Shown here: positions 12,160 through 24,200 of the stretch, piece after piece
Numbering within the stretch: position 1 is the stretch's first letter
Layout: each line of letters begins with the position of its first letter
DNA from: Polytrichum commune
Lineage: Eukaryota > Streptophyta > Polytrichopsida > Polytrichales > Polytrichaceae
Assembly: GCA_950295325.1 (NCBI GenBank)
Contig: OX485804.1
Location: forward strand, 27,156,001-27,220,000
Reading direction: 5' to 3'
Length of the DNA stretch: 64,000 nt
Position numbers and translations under genes: made by a program
The notes under the pieces: model-generated
What the model was told of the DNA's origin: nothing
Database searches by the model: none
What the model saw: only the letters and a program-made list of their open reading frames with translations

Positions 12160-13340
12160 GGTCATGTTACTAAAAGTTCTCATAAACATCAAAGGCTATA
12201 GAGGTGATACCATGGAAATTTGCAAATATTGATTGGTTGTCAATATATGATATGGAAGGATGTGGTACCATCAAGATTGTTGGATATTTTATACATATAT
12301 ATGCACTGTATGTGATACGAGGGTTAAACCTAGAGACCTGCATTACATTGATTAAAAAGAATACAAGAAACATGAGTTAATAGATCATTAAAAAGTAAAT
12401 GACCACTTTTGGGTCACATGAGTCTTTGGTAGGGGTTGAAGGGGTTATTGTGGTCTTTATCAAGTCATGGTATTATTAGTTTTCATAAATATTCAAGGGT
12501 TTAGAGGTGATATCATGGAAGCTTGCAAAAGTTAATGTGCAAACATCAAGTGGATACCAATATATGGTAGTGAAGGATATGATACCAATCGAATTGGATA
12601 ATTTATACATGTATTTGTACCATGGTTGATACTTGGGTTGAACATAGGTACCTACACAACATTGAAAAACAACACACAACAACTAAAAATTAAATGGTTT
12701 TGAAAAATTGAGTGACCACTTTTTGGTCACTTGGGTCATCATCGAGGGTTAAAGGTATTTGTGCGGTTCCAACATGTCACGCCATCGGTATTTAAAATAT
12801 CCAAGAATAAAGAGCCGATACCATGGATATTCAAATGCAATGGTGTGTGTGTGTATGTGCACGCAAATATAAGGTGGGTATTAGAGTGGTATTGAAGGAA
12901 GTAATAACAACTGGGTTGGATATTTCACTAGTTTGAACACATGCTGTCCGGGCTCATTGCATCCATGTGATATGAGTTAATGCCTCAACCTGCACTCACA
13001 TTGCCCACTCAACATGCCGCTATTGGACCCCACATCGATGCAGTTTGCCGACGGTTGCAAACGAAATGCATCAACATCCATAAACCTAACCACCATCCAT
13101 TTTCAGAATGTATGAAAGACATGTACATGTACCTAATTGATACCCAAATTGAACATAGATACCCGCGGAACATTGGGAAACACCCCCCCCCTTCCCCCCG
13201 TGTATAAACTAAGATTTAAGAGGTTTTTGAGAAAGTAAACAACCATTTTTCGGATCACTAAGTGTTAAGTAGAGGTTTACAATGGACATGCGTAATATGG
13301 TCAATTATCTTAATCATTCACATGTATTTGAGGGTTTTTT
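12160..13340. repeat. About four diverged tandem units of roughly 300 bp
   Basis: Units begin near 12165, 12465, 12775 and about 13080. Each carries the same series of landmarks: a CATAAAyATC/ATATCC-like start, GAGGTGATACCATGGAAnyTTG, an ATATGGnAGTGAAGGAT-like segment, TTGGATATTT followed by ATACATGTAT, GnTGATAC-TGGGTTGAACATAG-TACC, an ACATTGA-AAA segment, and GTAAATGACCACTTTTnGGTCAC. The fourth unit is the most decayed and contains a C-rich insertion at 13183-13199. No coding function is apparent. Confidence 0.75.
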
Positions 13341-13877
13341 TTTTTTAGGTGTGGATCTAAGAACGAACACCAAAAAGACACGTGTTTAAAAAATAAAATT
13401 AAACGACATACTCAAAATTGATTAACCATCTAAGGCTCAAAAGTTGACATAATATTGGAAAAGGGGGGAGGGGTTACTTATCATTTTCTGGCTACGAAAC
13501 TTTGAACATTGAAAAACCGTAAGATCAACAAGGAAGATAAAAACGACTCCATAAATTGTTGCTAAAATCTCAAATCACATTCAGGGATGGAAGAAAATGC
13601 GAGCTTTGAATTCCAAGTTGACAAACAACACAAACTAGCCATTTAAGACACGTTTAGCTTAGTAAAGGGGTTCGTGATGACCAATTTTGTGGAGCTTTCT
13701 CCAACCCCTTAGGAAGCTACAATAGCGAACATAACCTAGGGCAACCAAGAAGGAAGTCGCTCGCTCGCGCGGTCGTCGATTCACAGACAGAGTGCTCAGC
13801 AATTGGCAACATGAGGTTTTCAGTTTGCAATCACAACATGAAAGATTCGTCGGCATTTTGTGCTCTTCCTCCCGGCC

Positions 13878-14215
13878 ATGGATGGCGGCATGATCAGTGT
13901 CGGATCAACTGAGTTCTCTAGCTCCATTCTTTCTACATGCGAACTGAAGCTCTTCCAGGAGACCAACGGGTGAGTTTAAGTAGGTGTACCAGATGAAGGG
14001 TTAGGGTTTACTTACACACGCTGTATTACTCCTTTCCATTTTTTAACCTCTCCATGCTCTTCTTGTTTTCGGAGTGCATGTGTATTCCTGGCTCTCCGAC
14101 ACAAATAGGGGAGGATTTGTGCAATTGGTGGTGAATGTGAAGCTGCAAGAGTGTATAAGTACAGCTGTGATCTTGGAGGCGGAGGATTCTCAGAAAGCAG
14201 TGTGTGTCGTCGCAG
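13878..14215 (+). other. Probable leader exons upstream of the PLAC8 gene, with a short open frame
   Basis: An exon-like stretch ends at 13969 with a strong donor (CAACGG|GTGAGT). A second lies at 14109-14215 (AAATAG|GGG to GTCGCAG|GTATCC). Joined, they read in frame from the ATG at 13878: MDGGMISVGSTEFSSSILST, then on through LKLFQETN, GGGFVQLVVN and ECISTAVILEAEDSQKAVCV. I do not recognise this protein. They may be 5' untranslated exons with an upstream ORF of the PLAC8 gene, or the start of a separate gene. A telo-box (TTAGGGTTT, 14001-14009) lies in the intron between them. Confidence 0.4.
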
Positions 14216-14304
14216 GTATCCTTTGAAAGACGACTACAAAGAAGTGATTTTATCAGAGCTGCTTTGAATAGCTGCCTGCCGTAGCTAAGGGCGTTTGTGC
14301 TGTG

Positions 14305-15205
14305 ACGGTAAGTCGTCTACTCTCTGTAGCACATCGATTTTATGCCATTTGGAAATTCAGTGTTGTTGTATTGACCTAAATTTGCTGCGGATGGTATTGA
14401 AGACTCTGTGCACTCTGTATAAAGCCCTAGTGGATGTGAAGTCAAGAGGGGTTGTCAAATCACTACAACTACTGTGATTCTTGTCAATTGTATATGGACG
14501 AGTCTCATGCTCAACCGGGATACATCCTTTGAGAATGCAAATCTAGATCCATAACATCTCAATTCCAAAAAGATTTGTTTTGTCATGACAGTAAGTGACT
14601 AATCTCGTAGCACGTTGATCTCATGTCCTTTTGAATTCAATGTTGTTCTACTGACTTAAATCTGCTGTGGATGGTATTGAAGACCGAATTGTTTATTTTA
14701 GCCTTAGTGCATTGTGAAGTCACAGGGTGGCAAACCGCTACAACGAATATGATTCTGGTCAATTCATGCTCAACTGGGATACATTCTTTGAGTCTGCAAA
14801 TCTAGAGGATGATTGTATCTGTAACATTTTAATCACAAATAGAACTGATGTCGCATTTTGTTCCTTATTTTTGTTGGGTCTTTTTTTTTTGAATTTGTTT
14901 TAAAATTTTGGTTTGTGATTGTTGTTATAGTGGGATGCGTTTGTGGATTGGCAGTAAGTTGTCTGATCTTTGTAGCACATTGATATAATGTCCTTCTGGA
15001 TTTCCATGTTATCCCAGGACCTAAATTTGCTGCAGGTGGTATTGAAGACTCTGAGCTCTCTGTTTATAGCCTTAGTTGATTGTGAAGTCAAGGGGTGTCG
15101 ATCCTTACAACTACTACATGCCATTTGTATATGGATAAGGTCCATGCTCAAGAGGGATACATCTTTTTCAGAATGCAAATCTAGAGCATGATTATATCCC
15201 TAATA
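14305..15205 (+). repeat. Triplicated 5' leader/intron segment, each copy starting with GTAAGT
   Basis: Three diverged copies at about 14306-14560, 14590-14830 and 14950-15205. Each starts with GTAAGT, then a TCTnGTAGCACrTtGATnT segment, a CTAAATyTGCTG/GGTATTGAAGAC segment, a GCCyTAGT-GATGTGAAGTCA segment, CTCAAnnGGGATAC, and AATGCAAATCTAGA. A partial fourth left border (GGGATGCTGTGTTGTGTATTGACAG, in two parts) supplies the acceptor of the PLAC8 coding exon. All copies keep an open stretch reading DLNLLxxVLKT, but stops follow in each. See findings. Confidence 0.8.
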
Positions 15206-15322
15206 TCTCACTTGCAGAAAGTAACATTTTTGGTCAATGTTTTTGTTGTCTCTTGTTTTTGTTTGTGATCATTTCTCATTCTGGGATGCTGTGTTGTGTA
15301 TTGACAGGAATAGGCGAGCAGC

Positions 15323-16430
15323 ATGAGGGAATTGTATCAGCCCCCAGGGTTTGTAGCTGAACCTGAATCTGAGCATCTGGAGGATGAGTCAATGTCTGAA
15401 TCACAAGTCCAGAATCTGATTCAGTCATCAGTGCAGAACTCAACCCCACCTCAACATCGATACCACTGGACGTCAGGCATTTGCGCTTGTTTTGATGACA
15501 TGCCCATTTGTACTGTTCTAACTTTTGTCACCTTTCCTTCTATAAGTACCACAGCAACATGTGACAGTGCCGCTCTAAGAGATTCTTGATCCCTTCCTTT
15601 ACGTTCATAGCCGTTGTGGCTAACCTTCGATGTTCAGATTTTCACCTCCTTTCTGTCGGATGGAACCTACTGACTAGAGTTTGAGCATCGTAGAAGTTTA
15701 GTTGCAGGGTAAAATGGCAGTGGTGTTCACAATAGCTAATTTGCAGACGACTACTTTCAGGGAGCTTAATGTGAACTTGTGTGTATGTTGCATGCAGGTT
15801 GCTTGGGTACTTGGTGCCCCTGTGTGTTGTTTGGACAAAATGTGGAGATATTAACAGGACGGCCTTGGCCAGGTCCTTGTTTCATGCATTGTGTGCTCTG
15901 GGGTGCTGTCACTGCCACTTGTTGCGTTTTCACTCAGTCACCATTTGGTGTCCTCCTCTCCTGTGTGCCTGGATATGCTGCAGGCTACCGACAGACTATA
16001 CGCCAAAAGTACAACCTTGAGGTAACTTCGTTTTCCTTCATTCTGCGTTTCCATTCCTTCTGACGGTTGATTGAGGAGAAGTGCATTGTGCTGTAGTCTG
16101 TTGTTGACACTGCTCAGCTGTGGTTGGCTTATTGATGATGAACCTGCATGTTCTGAACAAACATGCCCTATTTTCATGTGCTCTTTGCCTTTTGCAGCCA
16201 CTTTGATCAGTGGATGTCATGTGCGACTGTTAGCCAGTTGTTGACATTGTGGGCATTGGATACAGGATGCGCCATGTGGAGACTTCATGACACATTTTTG
16301 CTGCCATCCATGTGCAAATTGCCAGGAGCATCGCGAGATTCGTGAGAGATCAGTAGTTATTGGAAGTTCTGTTATTGATCCTCCCCCTTTTCAAACTATG
16401 GGCGTTCCATCTTCATCAGCCAGCAGATGA
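15323..16430 (+). CDS. PLAC8 family cysteine-rich membrane protein (cell number regulator 6-like)
   Basis: Three coding exons, 15323-15509, 15798-16021 and 16266-16430, join in frame to 191 residues. The ATG at 15323 is the first in this frame, with a TAG just upstream at 15312-15314. Residues 1-47 are acidic and Ser/Gln-rich. YHWTSGICACFDD (47-59) and CCLGTWCPCVLFGQNVEIL (63-81) are the PLAC8 signature, including the CPC motif. A hydrophobic stretch at about 90-125 is the membrane segment and ends in YRQTIRQKYNLE (126-137). The last exon gives CCHPCANCQEHREIRER (149-165). The pattern matches CNR6-type plant PLAC8 proteins, which are plasma-membrane proteins linked to organ size or metal handling; the exact role is unknown. 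The region between the CPC motif and KYNLE is shorter than in relatives. The 5' leader has at least one intron carrying a triplicated segment. Confidence 0.88.
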
Positions 16431-18260
16431 TGTTACACCATGGTACTTGGGTGTTGAGCTAGTATCTGTCTATAGATGTTTATTCCAGGAGATTTTTGAG
16501 ATTGGTAGTCTTGCAAATTTGGCAGAGCACTGTTAATTTTTTTTTGCAGCAGATTGGAATCGCACCTGCACTATCTGCAAGATATTTTTTTGAGTCCTAA
16601 TGATGAAGCCAGCCTTAACTGTGCAGGGTAAGGATGAATAAAAGGTGGTTCACTTGTGTGAACAACCAAGACTGCTGACTGCCACTGTTTTCTCATTATG
16701 GGAATCATGTTCTGCATTCTTTTGTGGAACAGAGTCACTAAATTGAATTCTACTTAACAAACTCTGATCATACTGTGGTCTGAGGGTGAACCATAACTTT
16801 GGTGATAAACCAACCCTTGCAATGGTTCCGCAATACTCAAAATATCCTTCTGCCTACTGTCAAGGATTTCACATTGCTATACTTTGAGGGTGAGACCAAC
16901 TTTGGATTTTAATTCTATGGTACCAAGTTAGCTTATCATCCATAGATGGTTATTGCCATGGAGAATCACAACTATATTTCCAGAACCCTAATCTCTGCAG
17001 AGCATCCAGTTGGCATAATTCTGTATCTCATGATTTGGGAAATGTCAATGTGATGAATAGCCACTGATTACAATCACAATGAGAATCATAATGAGAATTG
17101 AAGAAATACCTAGTGCTTGCTACATGTTCACTGGCGGGGATTTGGTACTATACTCTAGGTATTGTCTCTTCTGTGGTCACACTTGTTAATCAGAACCTGT
17201 ATTTGAGTGGTATATGGCATGCTTTGGCGTCAAGAATGGACACAGAAAAGAGATGTGTTTCAATGAGATTGGACTGTGATCACACTACAGACACCATTCT
17301 AGGTTCATTGATTAATGTCATTGGGTGGGCCTTTGCGATCACTTAAACCAAAAGATAAGCTTCACCTTGCTGCTTGATCTTTTGCATCTCATCTCTGATT
17401 TGAAACCTGAAAATGATAACCCTTGTGATCTAAAATGCTGATTGCACGAGACCTTTCTTGAGGTGATCCAACTGTCATATTTATTAGTGGAGTTGGAAGT
17501 GTCCACAATGGGGTCCATGCCCACAATTCTGTTGGAACATGTAACATACATGCCCACGTCAATCAATTAATAGACAACAGACAGTGGACTTTTAGAGCTG
17601 GAGCTCAAAATCAGGTAAAGCATGCAAAAGAGAAATTGTTTTCCATACACGTTTGCTTCTGAATGTGTGCAAAATACTTTGTAGTTTCTCTTTCAACATA
17701 CCGATCAGATTGGCCTCTGAAGTTCATCACATCAGTCACTCTTTCGCAATAGCAAACCTTCAATGACCAACTTCTCACCAAAATTATTTTCATATATTGT
17801 AAGTACAGTGCTTCTAAATAGGCTCTAACTTTGTCAGATGTCTTTGCTTCGCCTCTGGACAGGCGAGCGGACGGGCTTCGCAGGTAGTGTTCCCACATGA
17901 GCCTCCAAAATTACTGAGCTGTGGGGCTGCAGCTCATAAACACTAATGGGACTGCAACGCACACCGGCACAAAAGACACTCAGTAATTCTTACAGCAATG
18001 CAATCTTCAATTTTTTACATCTAACATTTACAAGCTATTACTGTAATATTAGATAAGGGTATGATATACACACAGAAATTCCTAACGAGCAAGTGTTGCA
18101 TTCTTTAGACTAAAAGCCTAGGAGGCATGGCCACGCTGGTTGTGCTTCAAGAACAAAAACTTCATGTTCATCTCTAAACCTCAAACCCTAAATTTCTAGA
18201 CTCTGCAACAAAATCTCATAAATGTGCTCTCACTGCAGCACATCTTCAAATCCTCCTGGA
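16431..18260. other. Convergent intergenic stretch between the PLAC8 gene and ISA2
   Basis: It must hold the 3' untranslated regions of both genes. Open frames at 17098-17346 (+) and 17611-17898 (-) show no recognised domain and I do not call them genes. Confidence 0.5.
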
Positions 18261-21200
18261 TCACTTGTAGTGTAGTTGGATTGTTATTGAATAGCTGTAA
18301 ACTAAGAGGTCATTGCCACAAAGGCTGTGCTTGAAAGCGATGTCTTCTTGGTAAGTGACATCAACATAAGGTAGACATACCCAAATCCAACATAGCAATA
18401 ATCTGGACACCTATGTTTGACTTATATGTCGTTGGGTTGGATCAAAGAATGGACATCAACATGTGTTTAAAAGAGAATGGACTACGTACTCAAAAGGTGC
18501 TAACCAGTCGAGGGTCAATAGTTAACATGACTGAGAGGACCTATATGACAACTTAATGAGCATGAGAATCTTCACTTTGATCATGAATAAGACATTCATA
18601 TGAGCTCTGAGAATTATGAGGCAAATTCATACGATTTGGACTTGCTAATTATTTTGCACTAATTGCGTGTTTCATATCCTACAAGAAGTGGGTGCGTAGA
18701 GAGAAGTGTCCGAACAACACATGTCTACCTTAAACATAAACAAGAGAGCATATGTTTTTAAAAAGAGAGCGAACCTGGGGTCATCTTGATCAACAATTAC
18801 AGGCTTGCCTTCTGTTGGGAAGTTATCGGGGAATGTTAGACTTGTATCTGCAATTCGAACCCTGCATTTCCACCACAACAATTATAGCTCAGTTTTTGTA
18901 ACATGACAAAATACAAATATAAGCTACAGGAGAGTTATCATACAACCCTAAGTGAGCATGAAACATAGTTTAGTGATTAATTTGGATCAATTGCACCATC
19001 CTTACCAAATCATGCCTTTTGGTGGCTCTGGAAGAGTGATTGGAATAGGGATAGCATGAGGGTTATAAGCGAAGTAGAGATCACCGAAGGTTTGCTTTGG
19101 TTTGCTTTGATTTTGTTGACCTGGGTTGGAGTGCAGACTGACTGCCAGAACATTGCTGCACAAAGCCAAGGGTATGAAAGGAGTGATTGCATACTCAAAA
19201 AAGCAATTTCTGTACCCCCACAAAAGTGGTACTTTTCGGGAACCAAATCAAATGTCTCTTCTGATAAAAGCTAAATCCCACACCTGAATTTCAGGAAACT
19301 TTCATAAGTTAGCCAATTGCAGCTTGAATTAAGCAATTGCAATAGACATTCAAACATGTAAATCTTGTACCTTTCTTCACTTTCCCAAAGAGGCTGTTCT
19401 GGTTGAATGCCATGCCACGTCAGCGTTCCTAACCCCTGCAGGCCCCAGAAATCATATTATCTCTTGTTGACTGATGGTCATTACTAAGGTAGACGTGTGT
19501 AAGTCAGACTCTTTTCCTCTGCACCCACTTCTCATAGGATATGAAATACATCATGCCCATAGCCATTTGCCTAATAAATTTTGGAGCTTATATGAATATC
19601 TTATTCATTATCAAACCGAAGATTCTCCTGCTCATTAAGTGGTCATATAGGTTCTAACAATCATGTTGACTATTATTGAGCCTGAAATGGTTAGCATATT
19701 TTGAGCACGTCATCCAATCTCTTTTAAATACATGTCTTTTTGATTTCTGTTCTTAGATTCATACCTATCCATATTCCACTCAAACATAGATGTTCATATC
19801 ATCGCTATGTTCGATTTAGGCACGTCTACCTTAACTTGTGGGCAACAACTCAGAAAGTTTCAACATGGGAATTTGTAGAGTTGAAGGAATTTGTTCCCTT
19901 GAACAAAAATCTCTGTGTAATTAAAAGTTAGTAACAGCTTCTTACCCATTTATTTATGGATCCATAAAGGTAAAGTATATTTGGATTCCGTTAGAATTAA
20001 ACAATTATACTGTATCCAGAAATTACCTGTAGCAAGTCATCTCGTCGTGTGCGTAGTTTAACAAGAGAAGCAATCAGATGAATAGTTTGCTTCCCATATT
20101 CAGACTCCACTGCTTCCCATTGGAAACATGTGCTGCAACATTCCAGAGAGCAGCTTAAAAACTATAAAGATTTTGGTTTGTGGCCAATTTATCAATTCTT
20201 AAATCTTAAGAAGATGAGGAGTCTCTAAGCCATTCAATTCTAAACAAGAATCAGAAAGCATATTTAATCACCTTAGTAAGAGAAGGATATAGACTCACAA
20301 ATAAAACCTTTCACTACAATAGTCCCCCACACACCAACCGGAGGTATTGAGTTGTCCAAAAAAGTACTTGGAATTGCAATAAATAAGTACCTGGAATCAA
20401 CATCGAACATGCCTTCTTTTGTAGCACCATATTCGTCCCCCATATTAAGCACAGGTACTCCTTGCGACAGGAATAACGTCATGAGGAAGTTTCGAACCTG
20501 GTTAATACAGATTAAACACTCTCAATGTTGGGAGAGAAATATTGGGCCAAAAAATAGGTGACAACAAATAAAATCAAACTTTGAAATTCATGCCAAGACA
20601 TCATAAGCTGCACCTGTTTGACTCGGGTCTCAATAACCAAGGGATCATCTACTGGCCCTTCATGTCCCGAGTTCCAGCTGCAAAGGCAAGACCCAAAAAT
20701 TAAATTAATTTGTAAATTCTTGAAGTCTAATACATTCCAAGTCGCTTTGCGTCTAGAGCAAACATCAAGTAGATGTAGTGCTGACTTCCCACTCCTTTCA
20801 TTCCTGATCACATTGCAAAACAGTAATTTTAATTTTCTTGACCACAGCCCTTGCAGGTTCTTTTTGTTTTTCCTAAGGAACCTTATGGGGCTTGTACATG
20901 CAACTACTTGTGGTTGTCGTTCGGGACCAATTTCAACCACAACTATGATTCTTTTTGTTTACACACAAGGTGTAGTTGTAGTTAAGAGTGAATTTGACAT
21001 TAATAATCGTTCCTCCTATTGGTGCAACCTGTGGAGTGGACAAATAATGATTGGTCTCTAGTGGAAAGTTTGTCTAAGAGTGATTGCCTTCTACAAATCT
21101 TCTTGAAGTTCTGTACGAGTGTCACATAGTAACTTCAAACAGAATAGAACGAAAGAAAGCAACCTACAACCATCATCGCAACTACTTCCAACTACGGCTT

Positions 21201-24200
21201 GTATCGTAGTTAGACAAGTAAGAGTAATTGTGGTTGCGGTTGTCATCAATGCACCTTATCCCTCCTTATCCTCAAAAAATGGATCCAAAGAAAGTAAACA
21301 ACAACCATCAACCACCAAAACAGAGGATGTGTGTAAACGCCCATCTAAGTTCAACTTTTGAGGATATGTCAAAAAGCACATAATAGACAGTAATTTGTAA
21401 AGACTTCACCATGGAACATGGAGATGATGTTTGAAAGTGGCAATATACATACCTGTACTCACTTATTTCTCCTTCCAAATCACTGAAAAGTACACCACAC
21501 AGATTATAATCAATCAGGTGTAAGAAGGGATTCAGTTCTATGTTGTTCCTACAAGCACTTCCATAACAAAATATTTAGGAGACACACATTTGATACGTTG
21601 ATTCAAATAAGACAGCAGCTTTGTGTACGTTATCAACCTGTAGGTGACAAGGTCTGTAAGAGTGAGCCCGTAAGGTGCGGTGATGTGGTTGATGGAGTAT
21701 GGTGCTCCCCGGCCATCTCCAAACATGTCACCACTGTCAAATGCAACCAACAATTTTCTAAAGGGGTTATTTGCCATCATGAATTCATGTTAGCTTGAGT
21801 TTTATGAAAAATTGTTGGGGTGACCAAGAATGATAATCATAGCAATTGGACTGAGAAGCAGATCTGCGGAGATTACTGACAGAATAACAAACAAAATTCG
21901 AAAAGAAGAGAAGAGATGACTCCAATATTTCCACCGGCATGAATTATGGTGTTGCTTCATCTTCGAGTTGGCCTAACTCTATGTGTAATCCCAAACGGGC
22001 ATGATTAGAATTAGGGGGCCCTGAAGACTACTGCCTCATTTCAAAGGTGAACATCTTCAATGGGCACAAATGGGCACAGACAATCTGGCCTGCACCTATC
22101 TCCTGCAAGGGCAAACCCTTAGGTTAACAAAAGGTTGACTGAAAATATCCAGTTCACTTGGACACCCCCACTATGGCTGGGTGGACCATAGGTGGAAGGA
22201 AATCCAGTGCTAGGAGGGTCACCCATCCGAGTACTATTCTGGCCTTACGAGCCTTAACCTCGGAGTTCCTATGGAATCTGGGACAAGGCCTTGGGTTTAA
22301 GCCACCCCTTGAATCTGGGACATCATGTTCGCTTAAATTTCATGAAAAATTGTTGAGGTGGTCAAGGAGGACATTCATGGCAATGGCAAACATGCGGAGA
22401 TTTCCAACAGATCAACAAACACTCAAAATCCGAGAGGTACGCCATGCCCATTAGTCTGGTCCCATGGGCCCACAAAATGAGAGCTTAAACTCTCGAGGTA
22501 GCTCAACAGCTAGCTTGTCAAAAATGACCAAGAACTTGTTGTAGTCGTTACACATGGCATCATCTAAGCGTTGTCAGCCTGGTAACAAGTTCAAGTTCTG
22601 AAGTTGCAACCTCAAGTGCGAAGTGGAGTTGAGTGAACATGCTCCTTTCTTTAAGCTTACCATCTTCAACCTCTCAACCTGTCTAGTGTAAGGGAGGCCT
22701 AAGACTTCGTTGGCAAATTGGTTGCCAAAATCAAATGAATAAAGAAGAACAAAAAGCTCCTTCAATGACAATAGATACCTGCCACAAAGACGTGTTGCAA
22801 AGCTGCTTAATTGCCCAGGCTCGCCCCGCATGAAGCGGCGCACATCAGTCTTGTATTGCATGTTCCACTGGCACCACCTTCTCCAATGAGGAAATGCTGT
22901 ATCCTGCTAGAATATAAATGTCAAACGAGGACTCCAATGTATGTGAATATTTGCAATTTTGGGCTGCATAAAACCAAACCATAGAGAGGAGCCACAAGGT
23001 TGAGGGTAGTACAAATTTCCTTAATCCTATCCTGACGGAATTTGATGGACAGAAAACATGTTACAGCTGAAAAAGCAGCAATCCACAGAGAGACAAACAG
23101 ATATATCCTCATTTTCAAATATAAGAATTAGCATCCCTCAAACGGATTATCAGAGCATGCATTAGAATCATCCATAAACTCCCCTGGTCAAAGTTTGGGT
23201 GAGTTGACTAAAAGTTGAGTTTGAGTTTGGGAGCTTATGTATAAAGTGAACCAAGTTTCTATTAAGAATCGGTTTAATTTGCTAGAAGAGTAGGGTCGGG
23301 TTATAGAAAAAAAAAAAGTGGGCAAAGCTAGCCTTCGATGGGCTGTGATGGGATTTAGTGTGGCGGGTCCCAAGGGTTAGATCCAAAAGTTCTCTAAAAA
23401 CTTTTGGATTGAAAGAGGAGGTCCGAGGAGTTTCACCCATGTTTCTTGATAGAAAAGTCCTTAAAAGGGCCACCAAATTCCATGTTTGGTGCCTCGTTAA
23501 GGGCCTTTGAGGATAACTCAATTGAGTCTAGACGCATTGAAAACAATGAGTAAAGCAAGTGACAACATAAAGAATCGATTGCAACCCTAGGCCTCGGAGG
23601 TAGCATATATAAAGCATCTTGAAGACTTCAAAAGATGTACTGGGGAGTGAAATTCTCCAAAAAAAGTTGATTTGGTTACCTTCCATATCCCATTGAAAGG
23701 GGAGCAAGAATCAGCAATAAGTTTTGTGCTAGCAAGGACAGGGTCGAATGTGATTGCTTCCACCAACACTGGTCTGCTTAGCTCTTGCCCATGAGGCCCT
23801 GTGACGAGGCAAGCCGCATTTACAAAGCAAAAACCATCTACATGGAACTCATCCACAAGGTACTGAAGGCTGTCCATAATCTGCGCCCATGAACATGTAT
23901 CAGGGTCTATGTGGACTAAATGATTCATTTTGAGTCAGCTATTATTCTTTATGTGCCATAAGCAACGGAAAAGTCACTCAAATCAACTTGTTGCCAAAAA
24001 AGTCAAGCCATGTGGCCCTATTGTGGGCACTTCCAACTCCACTAACAAATTTGACTGTTGGATCAAATTGGGGATTGTTTCATCCAGTTAGCAATTCCGA
24101 ATCATGCAAATTGTCATTTCAAGTTTCAAAATAAGAGTTGAAATGGAGTTGACCTCAAAGTTATAAGAGGTCAGAGTAAAATTTCTCTTTCATCTTTAAG

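Noticed and set aside
16163-16345. 60-codon frame near the end of the PLAC8 gene
   Set aside because: It overlaps the last intron and exon in the wrong frame. The family-like ending is read from 16266 in another frame.
20618-21061. 147-codon plus-strand frame across ISA2 introns
   Set aside because: It is antisense to ISA2 exon 19 and runs into MITE M2; no family resemblance.
22206-22281. Functional 5S rRNA gene
   Set aside because: Both ends of the 5S RNA are missing or diverged and it is a single copy in an intron, so I call it a 5S-derived remnant.
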